64,000 nt of DNA from DAOUJI01 sp965219565 (GTDB taxonomy: Bacteria > Chloroflexota > Dehalococcoidia > Lucifugimonadales > JAGWBF01), in contig OZ244780.1 of the NCBI GenBank assembly GCA_965219565.1, positions 1,674,001 through 1,738,000 on the forward strand, written 5' to 3'. How positions within the stretch are numbered: position 1 is the first letter of the stretch; every line of letters starts with the position of its first letter. Position numbers and translations under genes: made by a program. Positions 1-8,030 of this stretch are shown piece after piece. Under the pieces are notes generated by a model that did no database searches, was not told the DNA's origin, and was given only the letters and a program-made list of their open reading frames with translations.

Positions 1-2
1 TG

Positions 3-1229
3 CTCAAGGTCCAGTGGCCCTACAGTCTGGGACCCGGCCAGCGCATCCGTCCCGGCGAGCTTCCCCGAGACCCCAACGCCGTGGCCAACTCCGACGAGAA
101 CAACACCAACAAGCTGGGCATAACCCTGAACGTGCGCAGCGAAAAAGGCCTGTCCATCACCAAGCAGCTCATCGCGAAGTCAGACGTTGTAATCGAGAAC
201 TTCAGCGCCACCGTGATGAAGCGGTGGGGCCTGGCTTACGAGGACATGACAGCGGTCAACCCGAAAATCATATACATGTCGATGGCCGGATTTGGCCACA
301 CAGGGCCCTATCTTCCCTACACCACCTTCGGCCCCGCTGCGGCGGCCGTGGCCGGTCTCAGCCTCATGTCCGGGCTTCCCGGCAAGCCTCCGGCGGGATG
401 GGGCTACTCATACCTGGACGACACCGGCGGCATGTACGGCGCCATGTTCGTAATCACGGCCCTCGAGGCCAGAAACCGTACAGGCGAGGGGCAGCACGTG
501 GATATGGGGCAGATGATCATGGGCGCAACCCTCACAGGCCCTGCCTTCCTCGACTACACGGTCAACGGCCGCTCCACCGACCGGGAAGGCTACCCCGCCG
601 GAAACCGGGCTATATGGCCCGGCACACCGCCCATAAGCGGCTTCCGTGGGCGGGCCGCCGTGCCCCACAACTCCTACCGCACAAAGCCGGGGGACTACAA
701 CGACTGGTGCGTCCTGGGCTGCTTCACCGATGCGGAGTGGGAAGGCCTGGTGAAGGTCATGGGAACCCCTGAGTGGGCTGTAAACGCCAAGTATTCCACC
801 CTCTTGGGCCGCATCCGCAATCAGGAGGAACTGGACCAAAAGATAGAAGAGTGGACGTTCACCCTGGACAAGTATGAAATCGCCCAACTCTGTCAGGCCG
901 CGGGCGTTCCCGCCGCCCCCGTACAGTCCTCTGAGGACCGGGTGGACAGGGACCCCCAGATGAAGGCCCGTGGACACTTCAGCTCCGTGCTGGACCACCC
1001 TGTGCTGGGGCCAAAGCGTCACCAGAGCGCTCCTTTCACTATGTCCGACGCATACGTTGGAGTAAACCGCGCGTCTCCTATGTTGGGTCAAGACACGGTC
1101 GAAGTGATGCAGAGGGTGTTGGGTATGACCAAGGAGGAGATTAAGGAGGGGTACAAGGACGGAACGTTCTGGCCTGAAGACCTGGGCTACTATCCCCAGA
1201 TGGAGGAGGCCATGAATGAGCTTGGCTAG
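3..1229 (+). CDS. CaiB/BaiF family class III CoA-transferase (5' partial)
   Basis: The frame is open from the left edge, so the N-terminus lies outside the window; about 408 residues are visible and no start is assigned. It belongs to the class III CoA-transferases, which move CoA between an acyl-CoA donor and a carboxylic acid. Seen are the family segments DVVIENFSATVMKRWGL and IIYMSMAGFGHTGPY, a candidate catalytic Asp in YLDDTGG, then EGQHVDMGQ in the first large domain. The C-terminal domain has the usual DPQMKARGHF-type segment. It overlaps the next CoA-transferase gene by 14 bases, so the two are co-transcribed and may form a heteromer or act on related acids. Substrate cannot be told from sequence. 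Confidence 0.9.
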   Translation, partial: LKVQWPYSLGPGQRIRPGELPRDPNAVANSDENNTNKLGITLNVRSEKGLSITKQLIAKSDVVIENFSATVMKRWGLAYEDMTAVNPKIIYMSMAGFGHTGPYLPYTTFGPAAAAVAGLSLMSGLPGKPPAGWGYSYLDDTGGMYGAMFVITALEARNRTGEGQHVDMGQMIMGATLTGPAFLDYTVNGRSTDREGYPAGNRAIWPGTPPISGFRGRAAVPHNSYRTKPGDYNDWCVLGCFTDAEWEGLVKVMGTPEWAVNAKYSTLLGRIRNQEELDQKIEEWTFTLDKYEIAQLCQAAGVPAAPVQSSEDRVDRDPQMKARGHFSSVLDHPVLGPKRHQSAPFTMSDAYVGVNRASPMLGQDTVEVMQRVLGMTKEEIKEGYKDGTFWPEDLGYYPQMEEAMNELG

Positions 1230-2493
1230 CCAACTTCCCGGGCCTCTGGCCGGATGCCGCGTGCTGGAACTGGCGGACCACAAGGGAGAGTTCTGCGGCA
1301 AGCTGCTGGCGGACATGGGAGCCGACGTGATAAAAATCGAGCCTCCCGGAGGCCAGAGCACCCGCACCATCGGTCCTTTCGTGGACGATGTTCCCAACCT
1401 CAACCGAAGCCTTAACTTCTGGCAGTACAACACCTCCAAGCGAGGCGTTACCCTCAACCTGGAAACCGAGGACGGGCGCAAGCTGCTCAAGGCCCTCGTT
1501 CCAAGAGCCGACATCGTCCTGGAAAGCTACGATCCCGGCTATCTTCCGTCGCTGGGGCTGGGTTACAAGGACCTGGAAAGAATAAACCCCCGGTTGATCA
1601 TGTGCTCCATAACTCCCTTTGGGCAGGAAGGGCCTTGGGCCCGCCTGAAGACCTCGGACCTGGTACAACTGGCGGCTGGCGGCATCATGGGGTCCACGGG
1701 ATACGACGACGAGGACGTGGCTGGCGGGCCTCCTATCGCCCCCGACGGAGGACACGCCTGGCACATGGGATGCCATTACTCCTACATGGCAATCATGGCC
1801 GCGTTGTACCTGCGGCGCTCCACCGACAGAGGACAGTACATCGACGCCTCCATTCATGAGGCTTGCTCCTTGACCACCGAATCGGCCATCCGCTTCTACA
1901 TATACGACAACGTGGTAGTGTACAGGCACACGGGGCGTCACCAGACGCCCCAGCGCATCGACAAAATGCGTCCCGCCGCGGTGGAAATGGAAACGGCGGA
2001 CGGCAAGTGGGTCCACCTGGCTATGGGCGGCCTGCTCATGACTCCGCCCATGCTGCGCAAGTTGGCCGAGTGGATGAACGAAACGGGAATGGCTGACGAC
2101 CTACTGGACGACAAGTACATGGAGGCCGATTTCGCCCGGCAAAACGACGATCACGTGTATGACGTGCTCAGGGCTTTCTTCAAGACCCGCCCTCAGCACG
2201 AGCTATGGCACGCCGGGCAGAAGATGGGCTTCCCCTGGGGCGCCATTTTCTCCAGCGACCAGATGGCCACCGACCCGCATCTCGAGGACAGGGGGTTCTT
2301 CCTGGACGTGGAGCACCCGGAGCTGGGAAGGAGCTTCAAATATCCCGGCGCCGCAGCCATATTCAACGGGTCGCCCCAACGTATATACCGCAGAGCCCCG
2401 CTGGTGGGGGAGCACAACGAAGAAATTCTCTGCCGGGAAATCGGAGTCAGCAGGCAGGAGCTGGTCATCCTGGCCGAATACGGCGCCGTGTAG
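1216..2493 (+). CDS. CaiB/BaiF family class III CoA-transferase
   Basis: This 425-residue protein is full length for the family. The N-terminus has the Rossmann-like LADMGADVIKIEPPGG segment found in formyl-CoA transferase relatives, followed by SKRGVTLNLETEDGRKLLKAL and IMCSITPFGQEGPW. The likely catalytic Asp is near residue 177 (APDGGHAW). The C-terminal part contains DPHLEDRGFFLDVEHPELG, a conserved closing segment. The ATG lies inside the end of the preceding CoA-transferase gene. Together with the thiolase-like and acyl-CoA dehydrogenase genes nearby it suggests activation and degradation of an organic acid as CoA thioester; the acid itself is unknown. Confidence 0.9.
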   Translation: MSLASQLPGPLAGCRVLELADHKGEFCGKLLADMGADVIKIEPPGGQSTRTIGPFVDDVPNLNRSLNFWQYNTSKRGVTLNLETEDGRKLLKALVPRADIVLESYDPGYLPSLGLGYKDLERINPRLIMCSITPFGQEGPWARLKTSDLVQLAAGGIMGSTGYDDEDVAGGPPIAPDGGHAWHMGCHYSYMAIMAALYLRRSTDRGQYIDASIHEACSLTTESAIRFYIYDNVVVYRHTGRHQTPQRIDKMRPAAVEMETADGKWVHLAMGGLLMTPPMLRKLAEWMNETGMADDLLDDKYMEADFARQNDDHVYDVLRAFFKTRPQHELWHAGQKMGFPWGAIFSSDQMATDPHLEDRGFFLDVEHPELGRSFKYPGAAAIFNGSPQRIYRRAPLVGEHNEEILCREIGVSRQELVILAEYGAV

Positions 2494-2583
2494 CCCTCAC
2501 CCGGAGGGCGAGGGGAGCGCCGTGAATGATGTCGTCAAAGAGCGAAATCTCCCTCTCCCCTTGGGAGAGGGTTGGGGTGAGGG
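2494..2583. repeat. REP-like nested palindromic intergenic repeat, copy 1
   Basis: An outer inverted pair CCCTCACCC (2494-2502) and GGGTGAGGG (2575-2583) encloses an inner palindrome CCCTCTCCC/GGGAGAGGG at 2551-2571. It begins right after the TAG of the CoA-transferase and lies between convergent genes. Related copies are at 9272, 12755 and 41405. It may also act as a bidirectional transcription stop. Confidence 0.75.
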
Positions 2584-2597
2584 TTCTAAGCCGGGGC

Positions 2598-3836
2598 CTA
2601 TCCCCGCTTCAGCACGAGACCGGAAGCCCCTGTCACCGCTGTCTGCAGGGCAATCTTGGGGTCTAGGACCTGACGGCAGACGGACCGGTCGTAGGTGTGT
2701 TCGCCGTTCTGCCAGTTCGGGCAGAGGTCCTCGGCGTCGCCCCGCAGTTGCTGCGCCGCCTCGGTGATGTTGTTGATGCCGTGGGCGTAGCCTTCGTTCA
2801 TCAGCCCGCCGTGGGTCTGCATGGGAAGCTCGCCGTCCAGGGCGATGCGTCCGTCTTTGATGAAGTCCTTGGACTCACCCGGCTTGCAGAACCCTACGCC
2901 TTCAAGGGCGCGCATGGGGTTGTCGGTGAAGTTGTCGTAGGCTTCATAGACATCGATGTCCTCGAGGCCGACGTTGGCGGCGGCCAGGAGACGTTCGCTC
3001 ACATGGGAAAAGCCCGTGTCCAGTATTTCGGGCCGTCTGCCCGACCCGCCGATGCCCGCGGATATGAGCACCGGAGTCTTCTTCAGATCCCTGGCCCGCT
3101 CGGTGGTCGTGACAATCATGGCACAGGCCACGTCGGTCTCCAGGCAGCAGTCCAGCAGGTGGTAAGGATGGACAATCATCCGGGAGTTCTGGTGGTCATC
3201 TACCGTGATTGGCTCCCGCATGATGGCTCTTGGGTTCTTGGCGGCGTTGGAGCGGGCGTTGACGCAGAAGTTGGCCAGGTCGGAGCTTTCCACCCCGTAC
3301 AGTTCCATCCACCGCTGGGCTTCCATTGCGAAGATGTGGGGAGCGCCCGCGTAGCCGTAGGTGGCGGTGAACTGAGAGGGCCCGGCTATCTTATTGCTTC
3401 CGGCTCCCACGCCATAGGATGCCCCGCCGAACTGTCCCATCCGGACTCCTGAACGCCCGTTCATGGCGCGGAACACAAGCATGTACTTGGCGATTCCGTG
3501 GTAGACCGCCTCGGCGGCCTGCACTACAGTGAAGGAGGACAGGTTGCCGCCTCCCTGCATAGGCGAGTTGAAGTTGACCTCTTTGACGGCCAGAGAATGG
3601 AGGACTTGCTGGGGCGCCACAGTGTCGTTGAAGCCGTAGTTCACGCCTCCGTCCAAGTCCGCAGGGTCCAGCCCTGCGTCCTTGCAGGCGTCTAGGGCTG
3701 CTCTGACGGCCAGGGTGAGCACGGAGACGCCCGACCGGCGGGAGAAGCCGCCGGGCACTTCAGGGCTGCGGCTGTAGCCTATTCCGGCTATGGCAACTTT
3801 GTCCCGGAAACCCTGCTCTCGTTCTGAACCCGCCAT
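2598..3836 (-). CDS. Thiolase-like protein (SCP2/Ltp2-type, no nucleophilic Cys)
   Basis: A 412-residue protein of the thiolase superfamily, SCP-x/lipid-transfer branch. The fold is recognisable from VAIAGIGYSRSPE at the N-terminus to QTHGGLMNEGYAHG near the C-terminus, which keeps the His of the usual GHP motif. At the place of the nucleophilic Cys it has a glycine (residue 97, in SPMQGGGNL), so a classical thiolytic reaction is unlikely. Proteins of this type, such as Ltp2 of steroid degraders, are retro-aldolases that work with a DUF35 partner, and a DUF35 gene lies next upstream in this operon. An AAAGGAG site precedes the ATG. It is closely similar to the 4290-5519 protein, pointing to duplication. 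Confidence 0.85.
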   Translation of the reverse strand: MAGSEREQGFRDKVAIAGIGYSRSPEVPGGFSRRSGVSVLTLAVRAALDACKDAGLDPADLDGGVNYGFNDTVAPQQVLHSLAVKEVNFNSPMQGGGNLSSFTVVQAAEAVYHGIAKYMLVFRAMNGRSGVRMGQFGGASYGVGAGSNKIAGPSQFTATYGYAGAPHIFAMEAQRWMELYGVESSDLANFCVNARSNAAKNPRAIMREPITVDDHQNSRMIVHPYHLLDCCLETDVACAMIVTTTERARDLKKTPVLISAGIGGSGRRPEILDTGFSHVSERLLAAANVGLEDIDVYEAYDNFTDNPMRALEGVGFCKPGESKDFIKDGRIALDGELPMQTHGGLMNEGYAHGINNITEAAQQLRGDAEDLCPNWQNGEHTYDRSVCRQVLDPKIALQTAVTGASGLVLKRG

Positions 3837-3867
3837 GCCGCTCCTTTCGAGGTTTGTGGGCCAGCCG

Positions 3868-4290
3868 CTAGGCGGGCTTCCAACGGAAAATGGTGTCCTC
3901 AGGGGTTACGTCGTCGTACACGATCTCCAGGGGCATGCCAATCTTCAGGTCGGCGTTGTCCACCTCAACCACGTTGGAGACCATGTGGACGTTGGGGGCC
4001 TCGTCCGGAGCGACCTGCACCACGTTGTACGGGGCGATTTCCCGCCACTGGGGGAACACCGGCTGGGTGATGATGATGTAGGTGTACAGCGTGGCTTTGC
4101 CCGACAGAGTTTGCCACTGGTGGTCCTCCGACTGGCAATAGGGGCAGACCTGCTGCGGCGGCCATCGGAACTCGGAGCATGGCCCGCACTGCTGGAGCTT
4201 GAACTCGTGGTTCCTGACAGCCGTCCAGAAGGGTTCGGTCTCGAAGTCGGGGTCGGGAACCAGGAATGGGTAATCAGAGCCGGTTGACAT
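3868..4290 (-). CDS. DUF35 Zn-ribbon/OB-fold protein
   Basis: A 140-residue protein with an N-terminal rubredoxin-like Zn ribbon (Cys35, Cys38, Cys49, Cys52: CGPC then CPYC) and a C-terminal OB fold of about 85 residues. Such proteins act as obligate partners of thiolase-like enzymes, binding the CoA moiety or stabilising the complex. Its ATG overlaps the TAA of the upstream thiolase-like gene by one base (TAATG), so translation is coupled. It is flanked on both sides by thiolase-like paralogues and could serve either. Confidence 0.85.
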   Translation of the reverse strand: MSTGSDYPFLVPDPDFETEPFWTAVRNHEFKLQQCGPCSEFRWPPQQVCPYCQSEDHQWQTLSGKATLYTYIIITQPVFPQWREIAPYNVVQVAPDEAPNVHMVSNVVEVDNADLKIGMPLEIVYDDVTPEDTIFRWKPA

Positions 4291-5519
4291 TAATCACCTC
4301 TCTTGAGAACTAGGCCCGAGGCTCCGGTGACCGCCGTGGACAGTCCGATTCGCGGCTCCCTCACCTGCCTGCAAATGGACCTGTCGTAGGTGTGCTCGGC
4401 ATTCTGCCAGTTGGGGCAGAGGTCCTCTGCGTCCCAGCGCAGCTGCTGCACCGCCTCAGTGATGTTGTTTATGCCGTGGGCGTAGCCTTCGTTCATCAGC
4501 CCGCCGTGGGTCTGCATCGGAAGCTCGCCGTCCAGGGCGATGCGCCCGCCTTTGATGAAGTCCTTCACCTCGCCGAACTCACAGAACCCCATGCCCTCGA
4601 TGGCCCGCATGGGGTTGTCGGTGAAGTTGTCATAGGCCTCATAGAAGTCCATGTCACTAAGCTCGGTCCCCGCAGCCTCCATCAGCCTAGGCCTTATCCT
4701 GGGGAACCCGTTGTCGGTGATGTCCGGCCTTCTGGAAAGTCCCCCGATTCCGGCGGAAATGAGCACCGGGGTCTTCTTCAGGTCCCTGGCCCGCTCCGCA
4801 GTGGTCACAATCATGGCGCAGGCCACGTCGGTCTCCAGGCAGCAGTCCAGCAGGTGGTAGGGATGGACAATCATCCGGGAATTCTGGTGGTCGTCCACGG
4901 AGATGGGTTCCCGCATGGTGGCCCGTGGGTTCTTGACGGCATTGGATCGTGCGTTGACGCAGAAGTTGGCCAGATCGGAGCTATGGACGCCGTACATGTC
5001 CATCCACCTCTGGGCTTCCATGGCGAAGATGTGGGGAGCGCCCGCGTAGCCGTAGATGGCGGTGAGCTGGGACGGCCCGCCGATTTTGTTGCTCCGGGCG
5101 CCCACGCCGTAGGACGCTCCGCCGAACTGCCCCATGCGGACGCCGGAGCGTCCGTTCATGGCCCGGAACACGATGGCGTATTTGCATATCCCGTGGTAGA
5201 CGGCTTGGGCGGCTTGGACAACAGCGAAGTGAGAGAGGCCGCCGCCTCCCAGCATGGGGGAGTTGTAGTTGACCTCTTTGGCCTGGAGCGAGTGGAGAAG
5301 CTGCTGGGGAGCTACGGTGTCGTTGAAGCCCCAGCACGCGCCGCCGTCCAGGTCCGAGGGGTCGATTCCCGCGTCGTTGCATGCGTCCAGCGCAGCCCTG
5401 ACAGCCAGGGTCAGCACCGATACGCCGGAGCGTCTTGAGAAGCCGCCGGGGACCTCGGGACTCCGGCTATAGCCTACGCCCACGACCGCAGTCTGGTCCC
5501 GGAATTCTATTTCGGACAT
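4290..5519 (-). CDS. Thiolase-like protein (SCP2/Ltp2-type), paralogue
   Basis: About 409 residues. The start is taken at the ATG at 5519 (MSEIEFRDQ), which has a GGAAAGGGG site just upstream; an upstream in-frame codon would add 15 residues with no support. It is very close to the 2598-3836 protein, including GYSRSPEVPGGFSRRSG and QTHGGLMNEGYAHG, and likewise has Gly in place of the thiolase nucleophile (NSPMLGGGGLS). First gene of a three-gene minus-strand operon thiolase-like, DUF35, thiolase-like. A TTGACA promoter lies about 75 bases upstream. A retro-aldolase or acyl-transfer role with the DUF35 protein is inferred. Confidence 0.85.
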   Translation of the reverse strand: MSEIEFRDQTAVVGVGYSRSPEVPGGFSRRSGVSVLTLAVRAALDACNDAGIDPSDLDGGACWGFNDTVAPQQLLHSLQAKEVNYNSPMLGGGGLSHFAVVQAAQAVYHGICKYAIVFRAMNGRSGVRMGQFGGASYGVGARSNKIGGPSQLTAIYGYAGAPHIFAMEAQRWMDMYGVHSSDLANFCVNARSNAVKNPRATMREPISVDDHQNSRMIVHPYHLLDCCLETDVACAMIVTTAERARDLKKTPVLISAGIGGLSRRPDITDNGFPRIRPRLMEAAGTELSDMDFYEAYDNFTDNPMRAIEGMGFCEFGEVKDFIKGGRIALDGELPMQTHGGLMNEGYAHGINNITEAVQQLRWDAEDLCPNWQNAEHTYDRSICRQVREPRIGLSTAVTGASGLVLKRGD

Positions 5520-5596
5520 CGGTCCCCTTTCCAAAAAGCGGCGCACCCCCGCAAACAGGCGCACGCCTAGCCAAGTCCCACCCCAAAAGCGTCCCC

Positions 5597-5625
5597 AATC
5601 TAAATCATGGCCTAGACAGTGTCAA
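5597..5625 (-). promoter_or_regulatory. Predicted sigma-70-type promoter of the thiolase-like operon
   Basis: On the minus strand a perfect TTGACA -35 box (5620-5625) is followed after 17 bases by TAGATT (5597-5602), a 4/6 match to the -10 consensus. It is 78 bases upstream of the ATG at 5519. The 308-base gap 5520-5827 holds this site, and a separate inverted pair GCTACAGTC/GACTGTAGC at 5685 and 5781 of unknown meaning. Confidence 0.55.
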
Positions 5626-5827
5626 GCGTTGGGGAACGCAGAGAACTCTGGACACACTTATGGGTTGTAAACTAAAGTAGTGTCGCTACAGTCCCTTGTT
5701 TTTCTGTCACGGTTTTCGGCCTAGGCATGGGTTGGGTACTGCCCATTCATGCCCCCTTGCAGGCCGTAGTTGGACAAGGTGACTGTAGCAAGTGCCTATA
5801 TCCATATGCTTCAAGGGGGCTCCTCAG

Positions 5828-6820
5828 ATGGGTGTACGAAGCGGTGGATTCCTAATAGGGTTTCTGGTCATTCTAATAACGGTGGCTTGTGGGACTGGTG
5901 GTGAGCCAAATGTGACCGAAGTGGGTACTTTGCCGCCGACATACACGCTTCCGCCGGATCCTGTGCCTGTGACTATGGACGATGGAGTCCCTGCCATCAG
6001 CCACGGCAACAGGCACACCTGTATCCTGCGCTCCGACGGGTCTTCCGTCTGTCGAGGCAGCCTCCTGCACTGGGGCACATCGGCTCCGGGCGAGAGGTTC
6101 GTTGCCATAAGCGTCGGCCGATTTCACGTTTGCGTACTGCGCTCTGACGGCTCCCCGGTCTGCTGGGGAGAAGATACCTATGGGGAAGCGTCGCCGCCAG
6201 CGGGTCTGAAGTTCACGGCTATCAGCAGCGGAGATAAGCACACCTGTGCGCTACGGTCCGACGGTACTCCCATATGCTGGGGATCGAATATCCGTGGACA
6301 AGCATGGCCCCCTGCCGACGAAAAGTTCACAGCCATCAGCAGCGGCTTTGCGCACACCTGTGCGCTGCGCGCCGACGGCTCACCCATCTGTTGGGGTAGC
6401 CCTTATTGGCAGATGGTGACGCCTTCAGATGAAAAGTTCGCTTCCATCAGCAGTGGTTACTTCCACACTTGTGCCCTCCGCTACGGTGGCTCACCCGTAT
6501 GCTGGGGTAACGATGAGCGGGGACAAGCATCGCCGCCTACCGGGGAGAGGTTCGCAGTAATCAGTAGCGGGCATGAACACACTTGTGCCCTGAGGTCCGA
6601 TGGCTCTCCTGTCTGCTGGGGCGAGGATGACTATGGGGAGACATCACCGCCTGCGGGTGACAAGTTCACAACTATCAGCAGCGGCTATGAGAGTACTTGC
6701 GCGTTGCGTTCCGACGGTTCTCATATCTGTTGGGGAGGCGTTTACCGACAATCATCGCCTCCCACACTAGAACCTGGGTGCATCCGAGGCGACGACGGCA
6801 GTATACTGTGTGTTAGATAA
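5828..6820 (+). CDS. RCC1-like beta-propeller lipoprotein
   Basis: About 330 residues from the ATG at 5828, chosen because AAGGGGG lies 8 bases upstream and a lipoprotein signal follows at once (hydrophobic stretch then VAC, lipobox Cys near residue 22). The mature protein is seven repeats of about 37-40 residues, each with a core like HTCALRSDGSPVCWG, plus a shortened eighth (CIRGDDGSILC). Each repeat has two Cys that could form a disulfide in the blade. This is the RCC1/BLIP-II type seven-bladed propeller, here predicted to be on the outer face of the membrane. Ligand unknown; such propellers usually bind proteins. Confidence 0.85.
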   Translation: MGVRSGGFLIGFLVILITVACGTGGEPNVTEVGTLPPTYTLPPDPVPVTMDDGVPAISHGNRHTCILRSDGSSVCRGSLLHWGTSAPGERFVAISVGRFHVCVLRSDGSPVCWGEDTYGEASPPAGLKFTAISSGDKHTCALRSDGTPICWGSNIRGQAWPPADEKFTAISSGFAHTCALRADGSPICWGSPYWQMVTPSDEKFASISSGYFHTCALRYGGSPVCWGNDERGQASPPTGERFAVISSGHEHTCALRSDGSPVCWGEDDYGETSPPAGDKFTTISSGYESTCALRSDGSHICWGGVYRQSSPPTLEPGCIRGDDGSILCVR

Positions 6821-6845
6821 GGGTTTTCCCAACTGGAGATAATAA

Positions 6846-7652
6846 ATGATATTTTCATGCTTCCCCCCGCAAGGCAAGTGTGAGTGGTCTCATCTCAAAG
6901 TATTCGTGGGTCACTACAATTCTATCTACGGCAAATCATACACTCGATCAGAGTGTCTTGATGTAGAAAAGAGGAACACGAAAGAGCCTGAGTTGTTGCT
7001 AGAGGCGCCTGGAGAGATTCGTATCGTCGTTGAACACAAATCTGTTATATGGCCTCCTAAGCACATGTCTGATCACAGCAATGAACATTATCTGTGTGAA
7101 CGTATCTGTCACCTGCTAGGCGATCAATTCAAAGACTCGGTATACCAGCTGATTGTTAATGCGGGGTCTCTGAAGGGGAAAAGGAAGAGGGAAGTTGGAG
7201 GATTAGCCGAGCAGATTGCCCAAGTTGTTCTGTCAAATGAAACCAAGGCAAAATCTCAGCGCGGCATTGGTGACCTGAAGCCTACACCGTGGCGTTTCCG
7301 CTCTCTTTCCCCTTACGAAAAGAATGAAACCGTTCCTGAAACTGGCATTGGTCTTAAAGTCCGATTGCCACTTGAGACTTTTCAAAGTGTCGAAATAGCA
7401 AAGTCTGGATATGGCGAGGAATTCGAGCGCTTGGCAACGGACGCCGCTGAAAAGTTTGTGGACTATGCCGACCACCTGAGATTACTCCTAGTTCAATTTT
7501 ACGGAGATAGCTCGTTCACTCTGGGAGACGAAGACGTTATTGAAATCATACAATCAGCACAGGTACCGGAGATAATCGACCAGGTATGGCTTGCCCAACA
7601 GAATTGGGTCGGTGAAAACGATTATGAAATCGCTTGGGAGCGTGTCCGATAG
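6846..7652 (+). CDS. Unknown protein, lower GC, possible PD-(D/E)XK-like motif
   Basis: A 268-residue protein not assigned to a family. The ATG has a GGAG site 8 bases upstream. Codon use and base composition (clearly AT-richer than the 60% surroundings) mark it as probably acquired by transfer. Residues 48-65 show PE, then 13 residues, then EHK (IVVEHKS), which resembles the PD-(D/E)XK nuclease core; this is a pattern match only. The rest is predicted alpha/beta without signal peptide or membrane segment. No partner methylase or helicase is adjacent, so a restriction or defence role is not shown. Confidence 0.6.
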   Translation: MIFSCFPPQGKCEWSHLKVFVGHYNSIYGKSYTRSECLDVEKRNTKEPELLLEAPGEIRIVVEHKSVIWPPKHMSDHSNEHYLCERICHLLGDQFKDSVYQLIVNAGSLKGKRKREVGGLAEQIAQVVLSNETKAKSQRGIGDLKPTPWRFRSLSPYEKNETVPETGIGLKVRLPLETFQSVEIAKSGYGEEFERLATDAAEKFVDYADHLRLLLVQFYGDSSFTLGDEDVIEIIQSAQVPEIIDQVWLAQQNWVGENDYEIAWERVR

Positions 7653-7794
7653 TTGACACTATCCTAGGAGCAAGAGAATTCGTTATTAACGTTGTGGACT
7701 TGCACGAATCATCAATATTTAGGATGCGATAGAGATTCTTACGTTCTTCGTTGCTAGATCTGACTACTGTCACATAGAAAGAGTGGTTCCCCTG

Positions 7795-8025
7795 ATGGAA
7801 AAAGACTGTGCCCTCCACGAACTGCTGCCGAGATACCTCGACGGGTTGGCGGGCCTGGAAACCGTCCGGGAATTTGTCACGGCCCGTGTTGGGACCGTTG
7901 ACGATGAGCTCATCGACTATGTCTCCATGGAAATCTGGCATCTCGATGACGGGTTTGTGACCGAGGAACGTCTCCGTGCGCGGTTGGAAGAGTTCCTAAA
8001 AGAAAGAAGCAAACTCCCGGTCTAA
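7795..8025 (+). CDS. Small acidic protein of unknown function
   Basis: A 76-residue acidic, probably helical protein beginning MEKDCALHELL and ending in LEEFLKERSKLPV. The ATG at 7795 is preferred; an in-frame GTG at 7783 would add four residues. No family was recognised. It stands alone, ends 5 bases before the convergent acyl-CoA dehydrogenase gene, and follows the low-GC gene by 142 bases. The reading frame has the codon bias of the surrounding genes, which supports it as real. Confidence 0.5.
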   Translation: MEKDCALHELLPRYLDGLAGLETVREFVTARVGTVDDELIDYVSMEIWHLDDGFVTEERLRARLEEFLKERSKLPV

Positions 8026-8030
8026 CGCGC

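Noticed and set aside
408..1514. Long minus-strand open frame (368 codons) opposite the CoA-transferase genes
   Set aside because: It is antisense to two well-supported CoA-transferase genes, has no recognisable domain, and such antisense frames are frequent in high-GC coding DNA.
5685..5789. Inverted pair GCTACAGTC / GACTGTAGC as ends of a small mobile element
   Set aside because: The arms are about 9-13 bases, no target duplication or second copy was seen in the window, and chance cannot be excluded.
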